From contig RXJW01000084.1 of NCBI GenBank assembly GCA_003963005.1, forward strand, positions 1 through 64,000: 64,000 nt of DNA. Reading direction: 5' to 3'. Position numbers and translations under genes: made by a program. This DNA is from Burkholderiales bacterium. GTDB lineage: Bacteria; Pseudomonadota; Gammaproteobacteria; Burkholderiales; Burkholderiaceae_C. The stretch's first letter is position 1. The number at the start of each line of letters is the position of its first letter. The notes under the pieces were generated by a model that did not search any database, was not told where the DNA came from, and worked only from the letters and a program-made list of their open reading frames with translations. This document shows positions 26,776-34,399 of the stretch, piece after piece.

Positions 26776-27006
26776 TCAAGCGGGGGATTGGTTGATGAGG
26801 GCGCGCAGCTTCAGCGTCAGGCTGTTCTGCCGCTTGCACCACTGCATGGCGTCGATCCAGCGGAAGCGCGTCTCGTAGTGATCCAGAGAGGTGAACGGCT
26901 GCGGGAACGGCGGCAGGTCAGCCGTCCACAGACCATTCACCTTGCGCAGGAGCGGCAACACGCCGTAGATAGGGCGGCGCGGGTGCTGGGTTTGAAGTGG
27001 TGCCAT
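26776..27006 (-). CDS. Small early phage protein
   Basis: 76 residues, basic and Trp/Phe-containing (RWIDAMQWCKRQNSLTLKLRAL). Four bases separate it from the next gene. No family was recognised. Confidence 0.6.
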   Translation of the reverse strand: MAPLQTQHPRRPIYGVLPLLRKVNGLWTADLPPFPQPFTSLDHYETRFRWIDAMQWCKRQNSLTLKLRALINQSPA

Positions 27007-27027
27007 CGCTAGGCTTCGGTGATGGGA

Positions 27028-27672
27028 TCAGGCTGCTGCCTGCATGGGTTTGACGGTGCGGGCAATGCCCAGCAGCACGTCACGAAACGGCAGTGGGGTC
27101 GCGTTGCGGATACGGGTCTTGTCCTTGCCGCCGACCATCGCCACGACGCCGATGCGGCGGGCCTTCTCGTAGCCGTAGCGCTCCACCATCCACTCGGGCA
27201 GGCGCTGCTCACCCTGCGACCAGTTCAGCTCGGGCAACTCGGCGCCAACGGCATACAGCCAAGTCGGCTTGCGGCTCTCGTGCCCGTAGTGGCCCTGTTC
27301 GACGTAGCAGGTCCAGCCGCCGTGCGCGTCGGCCCGCTGCCAGCCCTTGCCGATCTGCGGCGCAGCCAAGCCGAACCACGCCCAGGCGTGCGAGCCGGCC
27401 GGGTGCTCCAGCACGCCGCCGAAGTTGCGCACCGCCGTCAGCGCTGCGGCGAAGCAGCCGCCGTCCGCACCCTTGGCGAACTGATGCGGATTGCGGGTGC
27501 TGCCGTGCCAGAACCGGCCCCAGCGCTGGCAGGGCGGGTGAGCCACGACGGGCCACGGGCCGGCGTAGGTGCGCGCATCGCGGGTGATGTCCCAGGGCTC
27601 GACGCCTGGCTGTCCGAAGTAGCAGCCGTCCGTCTCGACGTAAAGGGCGGCTACGGTGGTCTGTGTGCTCAT
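27028..27672 (-). CDS. Phage protein with methyltransferase-like HPPCQRW motif
   Basis: 214 residues from ATG at 27672 (MSTQTTVAALYVETDGCYFG). VVAHPPCQRWGRFW near 50-63 resembles the PCQ motif of C5-cytosine methyltransferases, and GGVLEHPAGSHAW recalls the ENV region. The SAM-binding FxGxG motif is absent, so DNA methylation by this protein alone is doubtful. It could be a divergent modification enzyme or a Dcm-derived DNA-binding protein. Confidence 0.65.
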   Translation of the reverse strand: MSTQTTVAALYVETDGCYFGQPGVEPWDITRDARTYAGPWPVVAHPPCQRWGRFWHGSTRNPHQFAKGADGGCFAAALTAVRNFGGVLEHPAGSHAWAWFGLAAPQIGKGWQRADAHGGWTCYVEQGHYGHESRKPTWLYAVGAELPELNWSQGEQRLPEWMVERYGYEKARRIGVVAMVGGKDKTRIRNATPLPFRDVLLGIARTVKPMQAAA

Positions 27673-27695
27673 GGCTGAGTTCGAAGGGTTGAAGA

Positions 27696-27863
27696 TCAGA
27701 TCCAGCCGAGGTGCTGCATGCAGCGCTCGACCACCAGATACCAAGCCCACGGCGGCATGAAAATGCCGAAGAACGTGGACCAGAAGCCCTTGGCCAGCAC
27801 GAGGCCGGCAATCCAGGCGGTGACCGCGATAAGCGCGGCGACGGACTCGATGAGGTGTTTCAT
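27696..27863 (-). CDS. Small membrane protein, early phage region
   Basis: 55 residues with two hydrophobic stretches (SVAALIAVTAWIAGLVLA; FWSTFFGIFMPPWAWYLVV) and a C-terminal ERCMQHLGWI. It is probably an inner-membrane protein with two passes. Its location among early genes rather than the lysis genes suggests host takeover or exclusion rather than a holin. Confidence 0.65.
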   Translation of the reverse strand: MKHLIESVAALIAVTAWIAGLVLAKGFWSTFFGIFMPPWAWYLVVERCMQHLGWI

Positions 27864-27925
27864 GGTCGAGGCTTGAATCCATGGGAAGCGGCCAGGGCCG
27901 CACGGAAGGCATTCCAGCCGCTTAC

Positions 27926-28318
27926 TCACTCGTCGGTGACGGCCCAGCCATTCACCTCGGCGAAGGCGCGGCCGTCCACCAGTCGGTTCGGCACCGTCTC
28001 GGGCCAGTGCTCGGCCCGAATCTCGCAGAGGTGCGATTCCAGGGAGTCCAGGCCGGCGGCGCTGGTGAACTGCAGCCTCACGATGATTTCCTCCGGCGGG
28101 ATTGGCGTCAGGTCGGGCGCTTCGTTGCGCTCGCCCACTGCGCGACCTTCTTCGCCGGGGCGGCGGAAGGTGACGACGAGACCGGGCTCTTTGGTCTGGC
28201 AGACGCGGTAGACGCCGGCACCGAACGCGACGAAGCCGCGGGCCTCCTGAACGCTGCACACAGCGCCGTCGAAGACGTTGGAAGGGGTGTTGTTGCTCAA
28301 GTCAGACTCCAGTTCCAT
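27926..28318 (-). CDS. Early phage protein of unknown function
   Basis: 130 residues, acidic, beta-rich (GFVAFGAGVYRVCQTKEPGLVVTFRRPG). No family was recognised. It lies ten bases downstream of the preceding leftward gene. Confidence 0.6.
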   Translation of the reverse strand: MELESDLSNNTPSNVFDGAVCSVQEARGFVAFGAGVYRVCQTKEPGLVVTFRRPGEEGRAVGERNEAPDLTPIPPEEIIVRLQFTSAAGLDSLESHLCEIRAEHWPETVPNRLVDGRAFAEVNGWAVTDE

Positions 28319-28328
28319 CCATGGGAGT

Positions 28329-28670
28329 TCAGGCCGCCAGCAGCTTGCGGGCCTTGTCCATGAGGATCGCCAGCACTAGGCGTTGATGGGTCTCGCGCTG
28401 TTCGGCACCGGGGACCGGGTCTTCCGTCTCGTGCTCCATGCGGGCCTTGTGCATGGCCTCGTAGGCGGCGACGATGCTCAACAACATCTCGGCTGCAGTT
28501 GCCTCGGGGACAGGTCGCGTGGAAAGGTCGCCTGTCGTGTAGCGGCGCAGACGCTCAAGGGTTTTCGGGGCGCCACGCTTGCGCTGGATTGCGGAGCATG
28601 CCGAGCCCAGCAGGCCGCGAGGCACGACCACGGGGTCTTCAATGGCGGGTTGGGTGGTGACGTTGTTCAT
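28329..28670 (-). CDS. Early phage protein of unknown function
   Basis: 113 residues from ATG at 28670 (MNNVTTQPAIEDP), with AAGGATC eight bases upstream. Helical C-terminus (ATAAEMLLSIVAAYEAMHKARMEH...). No family was recognised. Confidence 0.6.
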   Translation of the reverse strand: MNNVTTQPAIEDPVVVPRGLLGSACSAIQRKRGAPKTLERLRRYTTGDLSTRPVPEATAAEMLLSIVAAYEAMHKARMEHETEDPVPGAEQRETHQRLVLAILMDKARKLLAA

Positions 28671-28698
28671 GGTGATCCTTAGTTCCAGAGGATTGGCT

Positions 28699-28839
28699 TC
28701 ATCCAGCCCGGCGAGCCGCTTCTGCTTGCAGCAACGCGAACCAGCGCGCCGCCTCGCCGCTGTCGTCCTTGCAGGCGTCTGCAAATGCCAGTTCACGGTT
28801 GAGCTTCTCATTGGTGTAGCTGCGGACTTCGGCAGTCAT
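28699..28839 (-). CDS. Small early phage protein
   Basis: 46 residues, charged and helical (SYTNEKLNRELAFADACKDD). AGGAGAG lies six bases before the ATG, which is the main support. No family was recognised. Confidence 0.55.
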   Translation of the reverse strand: MTAEVRSYTNEKLNRELAFADACKDDSGEAARWFALLQAEAARRAG

Positions 28840-28893
28840 GGGGCTCTCCTGGGTGGTGGGGGTGGTATTCATACTCGTCGCTCGGTTATGGGG

Positions 28894-29904
28894 TCAGGCC
28901 GCGGCCGCCTGCTGGTCGTCGTTGGCCGCCAGGCCGGGCGCGTCGACCGTCTTCCACTCAGCGTCCGTGAGGCCGCGATCGTTGAGGTACACCGCGGTCA
29001 TCTCGGCGTGCTTGTGGCCGAGCAGGGTCTGCACCGTCTCGGGCGTCATTCTTTCGGCGATGTAGGTCCGAGCGCTCAACGAGCGCACCTCGTGCAGCGA
29101 CGGCCACTCGAAGCGCTGGTATGCGTCGGGGCCGCACACGGCCACCATGAGCTCGCGGAAGCGGGCCGACAGCGACGACATCTCAATGGCGCCGCCGCCG
29201 GCCTTGCGCAGCAGCGTGTCGCCAGGCGCGCCGATGCCGCGGCACAGCTCGATGACCTCGCCCAACGTCATGCCGGTGGCTTCCAGGCGCAGCGACAGCG
29301 GGATCGCCACGCGGGCGCCGATCAGCTTGCGCGCCTTCTTCTGCTGCTCGATGCGCAGGCAGCCGTCGACCACGTCGTCGAACCGCATCTTGGCCAGGTC
29401 GGCGCGGCGCTGGCCGGTGTGCAGGGCCAGCAGCAGCATGGGGTACACCCACCGCGGCAGGCTGGTGCGCGCCAGGGTCAGCATCGCCTGCAGCGTGTCG
29501 AGCGTCAGGCGCTTGCGCAGGCCGGGCGACGCCGGCGGCTTGACGTGCGCCGCCGGGTTCGCCTCGGCCGCGCCGTTGTTGACGGCCTCGGTGTAGACGT
29601 CGCGCAGCTCGCCCAGCACGCGGCGCGCGGTATGCGGCGTCCACTGCTTGAGCTTGCTGGCGATGTCCACCGGGCGGATCGCCCGCAGCTGCATGGCGCC
29701 CCAGGCGGCCTCGACGTGCTTCAGCGCCGCCGTGCGGTTGCGCACGGTCTGCAGCTTGTAGCCCCGCTCGGCAACGGCATTGCGGTACGTCACCAGCCAT
29801 TCGCTGAGCGTCGGCCCTGCGGCCTCAGCAGCCGGAGCCGCGGCTCCGTTCGACAGCTGTCGCAGGGCGTCCTTCAGTAGCCGCTTGAGCTTCTTCTTCT
29901 TCAT
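28894..29904 (-). CDS. Second tyrosine recombinase, internal to the early operon
   Basis: 336 residues from ATG at 29904 (MKKKKLKRLLKDAL). It lacks the lambda arm-binding domain. Core-binding region at about 35-115, then the catalytic domain with TGQRRADLAKMRF (Arg), KKARKL (Lys), LHEVRSLSAR (HxxR) and LLGHKHAEMTAVYLND (His, nucleophile Tyr). All residues needed for activity are present. It overlaps the upstream 52-residue gene by four bases, so it belongs to the operon. It lies about 5.5 kb from the prophage end. Confidence 0.88.
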   Translation of the reverse strand: MKKKKLKRLLKDALRQLSNGAAAPAAEAAGPTLSEWLVTYRNAVAERGYKLQTVRNRTAALKHVEAAWGAMQLRAIRPVDIASKLKQWTPHTARRVLGELRDVYTEAVNNGAAEANPAAHVKPPASPGLRKRLTLDTLQAMLTLARTSLPRWVYPMLLLALHTGQRRADLAKMRFDDVVDGCLRIEQQKKARKLIGARVAIPLSLRLEATGMTLGEVIELCRGIGAPGDTLLRKAGGGAIEMSSLSARFRELMVAVCGPDAYQRFEWPSLHEVRSLSARTYIAERMTPETVQTLLGHKHAEMTAVYLNDRGLTDAEWKTVDAPGLAANDDQQAAAA

Positions 29905-30059
29905 GCAGGCTGCTCCTCGTCGATGCACTCCTGCACCGCTTCCGCCGGGATGCACAGCGCGGCGGCCGTGGCTTCGATGGCCGAGTCGGTATCGCCTTCG
30001 GCCAGCTGCAGCGCGCGGGCGAACGCCTCGCGCACCTGGGAGCGAGGGATGTGGCTCAC
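29901..30059 (-). CDS. Small early phage protein (GTG start)
   Basis: 52 residues, MSHIPRSQVREAFARALQLA at the N-terminus, acidic towards the C-terminus (EAVQECIDEEQPA). It has overlaps at both ends: GTGA with the upstream gene's stop and ATGA with the recombinase start, which is good evidence of translation. Function is unknown. Confidence 0.6.
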   Translation of the reverse strand: MSHIPRSQVREAFARALQLAEGDTDSAIEATAAALCIPAEAVQECIDEEQPA

Positions 30060-30781
30060 GCCGCGGCCCCTTCCTTCTCGACCACCTTCAGCGACGGCTT
30101 GCCGCTGCGCTTCTTCTTCGCCGCGGGCACCTCGCTGGCTGGCTTGTTCAGGCCGGCGGCCTCGTTCGCTGCCAGGGTGTCGCCGGCCTCGTGGCCGGTC
30201 GGCGTGGGCTTGTCGTCGGCCTGCTTGCCGGCGTCCGGGTGGTCGGCGTCGAATGCTGCCTGCGAGCCGTCGATCGCGGCCGGCTTCACCTGCGGCGGCA
30301 GCAGGGCGATGTGCATGTCGGACTTGATGTAGCTCGACAGCTTGCCGATCACCTCGTCGCCGACGTTGGACACCTGCAGACGGTACTGCAGCTGCACGGT
30401 GCCCCCTTCCATGCAGGTCAGCTGCAGCTTGTTCAGCTTGGCCTCCTGCAGGACCATGTTGCTGCTACCGCCCAGGCCGCGGTCCACCGTGATCTGGTAG
30501 CCGGCGTAGTCGCCCTCCAGCGCCAGCGGCCACTTGATGGCGTGCGAGCGCAGCAGCGGCATGGTGTCGGGCACACCGTCGAGCTTCGCCTGAGCGTCGG
30601 GCTGCTCCACCGGCATGAAGAGCATGCCGAGCAGCTCGGGCGCCAGCTGCTGGAGGAAGGTGTTGGGCGCGTCCATCTGGCACTTCAGGTCGATGGCGCG
30701 TGCAAGGCCGTCGCCGTGGTTCTCCGTGCGGACGTTGAGCGACAGCAGGCGCGTCGCGGTGAAGTTGTCGATGCGAAGCAT
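30056..30781 (-). CDS. Phage protein linked to recombination genes
   Basis: 241 residues from ATG at 30781 (MLRIDNFTATRLLSLNVRTE). The N-terminal 150 residues form a beta-rich domain found next to RecT-type genes in related phages. The C-terminal 80 residues are a low-complexity Ala/Pro/Lys tail (AAKKKRSGKPSLKVVEKEG). It may modulate recombination or replication; the role is not established. Confidence 0.6.
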   Translation of the reverse strand: MLRIDNFTATRLLSLNVRTENHGDGLARAIDLKCQMDAPNTFLQQLAPELLGMLFMPVEQPDAQAKLDGVPDTMPLLRSHAIKWPLALEGDYAGYQITVDRGLGGSSNMVLQEAKLNKLQLTCMEGGTVQLQYRLQVSNVGDEVIGKLSSYIKSDMHIALLPPQVKPAAIDGSQAAFDADHPDAGKQADDKPTPTGHEAGDTLAANEAAGLNKPASEVPAAKKKRSGKPSLKVVEKEGAAA

Positions 30782-30795
30782 GGGCGGGATCTCCT

Positions 30796-31068
30796 TCAAA
30801 CGGAGTGGTGGGGAAGGGGGTGGGCAGCTTGTGCGCGGCGCTGGTCGCGGAGCGCTTGGCGCACCGCTTCCTGTTGCGGCGTGAACATGGGATAGACCTC
30901 GGGCCGTCGCGGCGGCCAACCCTCGGCGACCGCCAGGCCGGTGATCTGCTCCAACAACTCGCCCAGCGTGAGCGGGCCGGTCGCCCGGCCGTTCTCGTCG
31001 ACGAGGTTCAGGTGCAAACCGCGCACACCGTCCGTGCGCTGACCGATCTCAAGGGTGAAGCGGCGCAT
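30796..31068 (-). CDS. Small protein between RecT and its partner
   Basis: 90 residues from ATG at 31068 (MRRFTLEIGQRTDGVRGLHL). Four bases follow the recT stop. A compact alpha/beta start (LNLVDENGRATGPLTLGELLEQI) and a basic His-rich end. No family was recognised. Confidence 0.6.
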   Translation of the reverse strand: MRRFTLEIGQRTDGVRGLHLNLVDENGRATGPLTLGELLEQITGLAVAEGWPPRRPEVYPMFTPQQEAVRQALRDQRRAQAAHPLPHHSV

Positions 31069-31072
31069 GGCG

Positions 31073-31999
31073 TCAGGCCTGGGCCGCGCTGGGCCACTTC
31101 TTGGCGAAGGCCTTCTCGACCGCCGCAGCGTCCGCCGGCGGCAGCCCGTAGGCCAGGGCCTGCTGCAAGATGGCTTCGGCGCTCCCGTGGTCGGCTGCCT
31201 GCTCGACCCGTTGCACGAAGTCGGCGCCGGTGAGCGCGCCCTGGTCGTCGGCGCCGTCGATGTCGGACACGCTGACGCAGCCTTCCAGGATGTCGGCACG
31301 CTGGCCCACCTCGGCGGCGTTGGCCACAGCCAGCGCGTTGCTCAACTCGACGGAGCTGGGCAGGTACTTCAGCACCTGCAGCAGCGGCACCTTGCGGGCG
31401 TACATCTCCTGATCGCGGAAGCTGTAGTGCCGCTGGCCGACCTTGTTGTACTGGTCGCGGTGCTTCCACACCTTCGCCATGGTCCACACCTCGACGATGG
31501 GCCAGTTGCTGCCGTTCACGCGGCCGACCGCGTAGACGTGCGTCAGCTTCTTAGGGTCGTCTTCGTCGCCAGGCCGGTGGTGCACGTAGGGCGAGTCGCC
31601 CAGCTGGTAGTCGAACTCGTCGCCCTCGAAGACGGCGCCGGTCCAGCTCGTGGCGCGGCCGCTGCGGTTCACCAGGTCCTGGAGACCCTTCCAGCCGGGC
31701 ACGAAGGTGCAGGTCGTGCCGTAGGGAACTAGGAACCCCTGGCCGTTCACGCCGATCTCCAGGCCCAGCTGGCCGGCCGTCATCACCGCCGCGGCAATGC
31801 TGCGCGGGTCGCACTTCTGCAGCGCGGGCGTGGTGCTGAACGCCGTCAGCGCCAGGCGGGCCATGCGGTCGGCCGTCAGGTGCTTGGGCAGCGCCAGTGA
31901 CAGCTGCGGCTTGAACTTGTCCATGAAGGACGAGAACGAGGCCAGGGGGTTGGGCGCGGCCTTGCCGGTGGCGGCGGCGCGGAGAGCGGAAGTGCTCAT
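31073..31999 (-). CDS. recT: RecT-family single-strand annealing protein
   Basis: 308 residues. It anneals complementary single strands during phage recombination, working with the exonuclease beside it. Family signatures: RMARLALTAFSTTPALQKCDPRSI, MTAGQLGLEIGVNGQGFLVPYGTTCTF split by the usual Gly/Pro turns, VPGWKGLQDLVNRSGR, and RDQEMYARKVPLLQVLKYLP. Length is normal for the family. It is preceded on this strand by the YqaJ nuclease at 32032. Confidence 0.93.
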   Translation of the reverse strand: MSTSALRAAATGKAAPNPLASFSSFMDKFKPQLSLALPKHLTADRMARLALTAFSTTPALQKCDPRSIAAAVMTAGQLGLEIGVNGQGFLVPYGTTCTFVPGWKGLQDLVNRSGRATSWTGAVFEGDEFDYQLGDSPYVHHRPGDEDDPKKLTHVYAVGRVNGSNWPIVEVWTMAKVWKHRDQYNKVGQRHYSFRDQEMYARKVPLLQVLKYLPSSVELSNALAVANAAEVGQRADILEGCVSVSDIDGADDQGALTGADFVQRVEQAADHGSAEAILQQALAYGLPPADAAAVEKAFAKKWPSAAQA

Positions 32000-32031
32000 G
32001 CGGTGGGTGCTCCTGTGGGGCGGGTGGTTGA

Positions 32032-33078
32032 TCAGCGCCGGCTGAACCGCATGACGCGGGTCTCGACGGTCTCTTCGAACAGCGCGGCCAGGCTCGGGTG
32101 CTGGCGGCGAAGGGCGTGGTGGTTGATGCGCACGGTGCGCTGGGTCTTGAAGGTGACGGAATCGCGGCCCTGCACGGTGAGCCGCAGCGCGTCGCCCATG
32201 TACTCGCCGATGGAGACCTTCAGCGCCTCAATCTGCTCCTCGGCGCTGGCCACCTTCTTCTGCAGCTGCTCGACCTGGCGGACCATGTCGGCCACCTCGG
32301 GCGTCGCCTCGAAGGTCTTGCCGTTGTCCTGCGGGAAGAGCGCGCGGATGTCGCTGAACTTCACCGGGTCCGGCTCGACCTTGGTCTGGACGTGGTTCTC
32401 CCAGAAGTCCACCTCCTTCGCGCGCATCGCCTCGATCGTCTCGGGGTCGTTGCGCACCCAGAAGATGGCCACGTCGTGCAGGCCGATCAGCGCGGCGACG
32501 ATGCACCACTGCCGGCCGGTGATGCCCAGGCCGTGCATGAACTGCGCGGCGTAGGCGATCGGCACGTCGTCGGTGCCCTCGGCGCCCCACTTCCAGCGCC
32601 AGAAGCCCTGGCTGCTCTTGCAGTCGCCGTTGATGTGCTCGCCGTCGAAGGTGACGTCGTCGCCATTAATCTGCACGACGCCGGTCAGACGCAGCTCGAA
32701 GTCGATCTCGCAGCCGAGGAAGGGGTGCTGCAGGTCGACGTAGCGCTCGTTGCGGGCCAGCAGCTCCACCTCGAGGCCCTGATCGCGCAGCTTGGCCAGC
32801 AGCAGGCGCAGGATGTGCGGCTCCAGCTCAGTGCCGGCCCGGCGGATGCTGTCCAGCCGCGGGTTGGGCTTCTCCGGCGGCGCGGTGCCCGTCTTCTTCT
32901 GGAACAGCTCCAGCGGAGTCATCCACTCGCTCACGCCGAGCACCGCAGCCGCGTCCGATCCGCCGATGAAACGCGCGCGATCAGGCATCGGCTGGGGCTT
33001 GGCCAGAAGCAGCGCGTCCTCCGCGCTCATGGACTTGCGGACGCGCTTGGCGGCCGGCTTCTGTGCGGCGGAGGCCAT
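32032..33078 (-). CDS. YqaJ-type viral recombinase exonuclease
   Basis: 348 residues. Processive 5'-3' exonuclease that makes single strands for RecT. Motifs: RFIGGSDAAAVLGVSEWMTP, ELFQKKTG, GTELEPHI with the catalytic Glu, LGCEIDFE with the metal-binding Asp, then HINGDCKSSQGF carrying the catalytic Lys of the D-(D/E)xK fold. The C-terminal 110 residues are coiled coil plus a basic domain. Its start overlaps the stop of the upstream small gene. Confidence 0.9.
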   Translation of the reverse strand: MASAAQKPAAKRVRKSMSAEDALLLAKPQPMPDRARFIGGSDAAAVLGVSEWMTPLELFQKKTGTAPPEKPNPRLDSIRRAGTELEPHILRLLLAKLRDQGLEVELLARNERYVDLQHPFLGCEIDFELRLTGVVQINGDDVTFDGEHINGDCKSSQGFWRWKWGAEGTDDVPIAYAAQFMHGLGITGRQWCIVAALIGLHDVAIFWVRNDPETIEAMRAKEVDFWENHVQTKVEPDPVKFSDIRALFPQDNGKTFEATPEVADMVRQVEQLQKKVASAEEQIEALKVSIGEYMGDALRLTVQGRDSVTFKTQRTVRINHHALRRQHPSLAALFEETVETRVMRFSRR

Positions 33079-33290
33079 CAGCTCAGCTCCAGCTCGCGAA
33101 TGAGCGCCATCAGGGCGCGCTGCTGCGCAAGGCTCTCGCGAGCGAACACCGGGCCCGCGTGGCCGCTGGCCACGTAGCGGCGCAGTTCGTCACGCACGCA
33201 GTCCAGGTGCCAGCGCAGAATGGCCAGCGTCAAAGCGCGGCTGATGCGGGACAGGAGTCCGCGCCGAGTCGGAAGGGGATGAGCGATCAC
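33078..33290 (-). CDS. Small early phage protein (GTG start)
   Basis: 70 residues, basic and helical (RGLLSRISRALTLAILRWHL). It has overlapping stop/start codons with both neighbours (GTGA at 33287-33290; ATCA on the plus strand at 33077-33080). No family was recognised. Confidence 0.6.
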   Translation of the reverse strand: MIAHPLPTRRGLLSRISRALTLAILRWHLDCVRDELRRYVASGHAGPVFARESLAQQRALMALIRELELS

Positions 33291-33574
33291 GTCGCGTTCC
33301 TCACAGTAGGGCCCGAGCCGTTGCGCATGCGCAGGGTTTCGCCCTTGCGCAGCCTCTTGTTGCAGGCCGGGCAGGTGTAGGTGGACCCACGCGAGCCGTC
33401 CTTGTGCTCGTAGTGCGCGGGGAATGGCGCCTGGCTCCAGCCCTTGGGCAGGCCAAACAGCTGGGGCTCGCCGTCCTTGTCGGGCTTGGTCCCCTTGCTG
33501 CGGCGGCTGCAGATCAAGCACACGGCCAGCACCAAACCGGCGGGCGTGGTGATGTGGTTGACCGGCGTGCTCAC
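33287..33574 (-). CDS. Zinc-ribbon phage protein
   Basis: 95 residues from GTG at 33574, which overlaps the stop of the lipoprotein gene and has GAGG at good spacing; a TTG at 33580 is an alternative. VCLICSRR and YTCPACNKRLRKGE supply two CxxC pairs. Probably a small nucleic-acid-binding protein. No closer assignment. Confidence 0.65.
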   Translation of the reverse strand: MSTPVNHITTPAGLVLAVCLICSRRSKGTKPDKDGEPQLFGLPKGWSQAPFPAHYEHKDGSRGSTYTCPACNKRLRKGETLRMRNGSGPTVRNAT

Positions 33575-33723
33575 TTGCAAGCCTCAGGCTTGGACTGGCA
33601 GTCCACGCGCGGCGGGGGCGCGTCGGGCTCGCACGGATCGCAGCCGCCGCCGCCGCAAGCGGACAGCACCAGCGACGCGCCGGCGATCAACGCGATCAGC
33701 ACGGTCAGGATGGCGCGCTTCAT
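33571..33723 (-). CDS. Small phage lipoprotein
   Basis: 50 residues: a hydrophobic signal (AILTVLIALIAGASLVLSAC) with a clear lipobox, LSAC, then a short Cys- and Pro-rich tail (CGGGGCDPCEPDAPPPRVDC). A lipoprotein expressed in the early operon could act in superinfection exclusion, as known for other phage lipoproteins; that is inference. Confidence 0.65.
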   Translation of the reverse strand: MKRAILTVLIALIAGASLVLSACGGGGCDPCEPDAPPPRVDCQSKPEACK

Positions 33724-34253
33724 GATGCGAGCCCCGCGGTGTCATCCATTGCCTGCACGGCGACCTCCGGCAGCACGACGGGCGCGGCGCCGGGCACTTC
33801 CACTCCGTACAGCGACTGAGCTTCGGCACGCAGCAGCTGCTCTCGGTGCGGCTGCTGCACCAGTGCCTGGACGGCCTGGCGCGCCATCACGTTGGCCTGC
33901 GCGATCGCCACGGCCTGCACGTCCTCGTCGGCCAGGTAGCGGCCGATCAGGCAGTCGCGCGCCGCGGTGACGATTTCCGCCGGTTGCCTTGCGTCGAACA
34001 GCAGCACCAGCAGCGTCGACGTGCTCAGGGTCTGAAGCATGCCGACGTCGGCGGCGTCCAGCGGGCCGAACAGCCCGGGCTTGATCCGCAGCGTGGCCAT
34101 GTGCAGCCAGTGGCCCAAGCCCTGCGCGTCAGCCAGAGATGCGCGAATGGCCTTCGGCATCGCCTCGGCCACCTGCTGGTTGAAGAAGTGCTGCAGGCAG
34201 GCTGCCGCCTGTTGCTGAGCGGCCTGTCCGGCCCTTTCGTGTCGCTCGCCCAT
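33720..34253 (-). CDS. First gene of the leftward early operon, unknown function
   Basis: 177 residues, all-helical. It holds the lambda N position, right after the left promoter, but has no arginine-rich N-like peptide. It contains MATLRIKPGLFGPLDAADVG and a C-terminal region rich in Gln and Ala. A role in antitermination cannot be claimed from sequence. It overlaps the lipoprotein gene by four bases. Confidence 0.6.
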   Translation of the reverse strand: MGERHERAGQAAQQQAAACLQHFFNQQVAEAMPKAIRASLADAQGLGHWLHMATLRIKPGLFGPLDAADVGMLQTLSTSTLLVLLFDARQPAEIVTAARDCLIGRYLADEDVQAVAIAQANVMARQAVQALVQQPHREQLLRAEAQSLYGVEVPGAAPVVLPEVAVQAMDDTAGLAS

Positions 34254-34283
34254 CGCTGCCTCCGTGTTGGTGCGATGGGGTGA

Positions 34284-34312
34284 AATCTACAAACACGTCT
34301 GTAGATTGTCAA
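34284..34312 (-). promoter_or_regulatory. Leftward early promoter (pL-like)
   Basis: Reading leftward: TTGACA (34312-34307), a 17-base spacer, TAGATT (34289-34284). The consensus -35 and optimal spacer make this the best promoter in the window. The spacer is filled by the first left operator, so repressor bound there would block RNA polymerase. It drives genes from 34253 leftward to int. Confidence 0.85.
34287..34304. promoter_or_regulatory. Left operator 1
   Basis: CTACAAACACGTCTGTAG, with symmetry extending to ATCTACA...TGTAGAT over 34285-34306. It occupies the spacer of the leftward promoter. Confidence 0.85.
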
Positions 34313-34327
34313 CAGGGAAATTTGTAG
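34310..34327. promoter_or_regulatory. Left operator 2
   Basis: CAACAGGGAAATTTGTAG keeps the half-sites ACAG and TTTGTAG at the same spacing as the other operators. It begins exactly 23 bases after operator 1. Confidence 0.7.
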
Positions 34328-34332
34328 GCTGT

Positions 34333-34350
34333 TGACAGGGCGATCTGTAG
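34333..34350. promoter_or_regulatory. Left operator 3
   Basis: TGACAGGGCGATCTGTAG, half-sites ACAG and CTGTAG. It begins exactly 23 bases after operator 2. Confidence 0.7.
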
Positions 34351-34356
34351 CGGCGC

Positions 34357-34380
34357 AAAAAAGCCCGCCTAGCGCGGGCT
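34357..34380 (-). terminator. Intrinsic terminator of the repressor transcript
   Basis: Stem AGCCCGC (34362-34368) with GCGGGCT (34374-34380) around CTAGC. Reading leftward it runs straight into TTTTTT. It ends the unit of repressor plus secreted protein just before the left operators. Confidence 0.9.
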
Positions 34381-34399
34381 ATGGGGTGTGAGCTGATGC

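Noticed and set aside
34332-34360. A rightward promoter starting with TTGACA at 34332
   Set aside because: The hexamer is perfect, but the -10 position reads GCAAAA and the next feature is a terminator; TTGACA here is explained as part of left operator 3.
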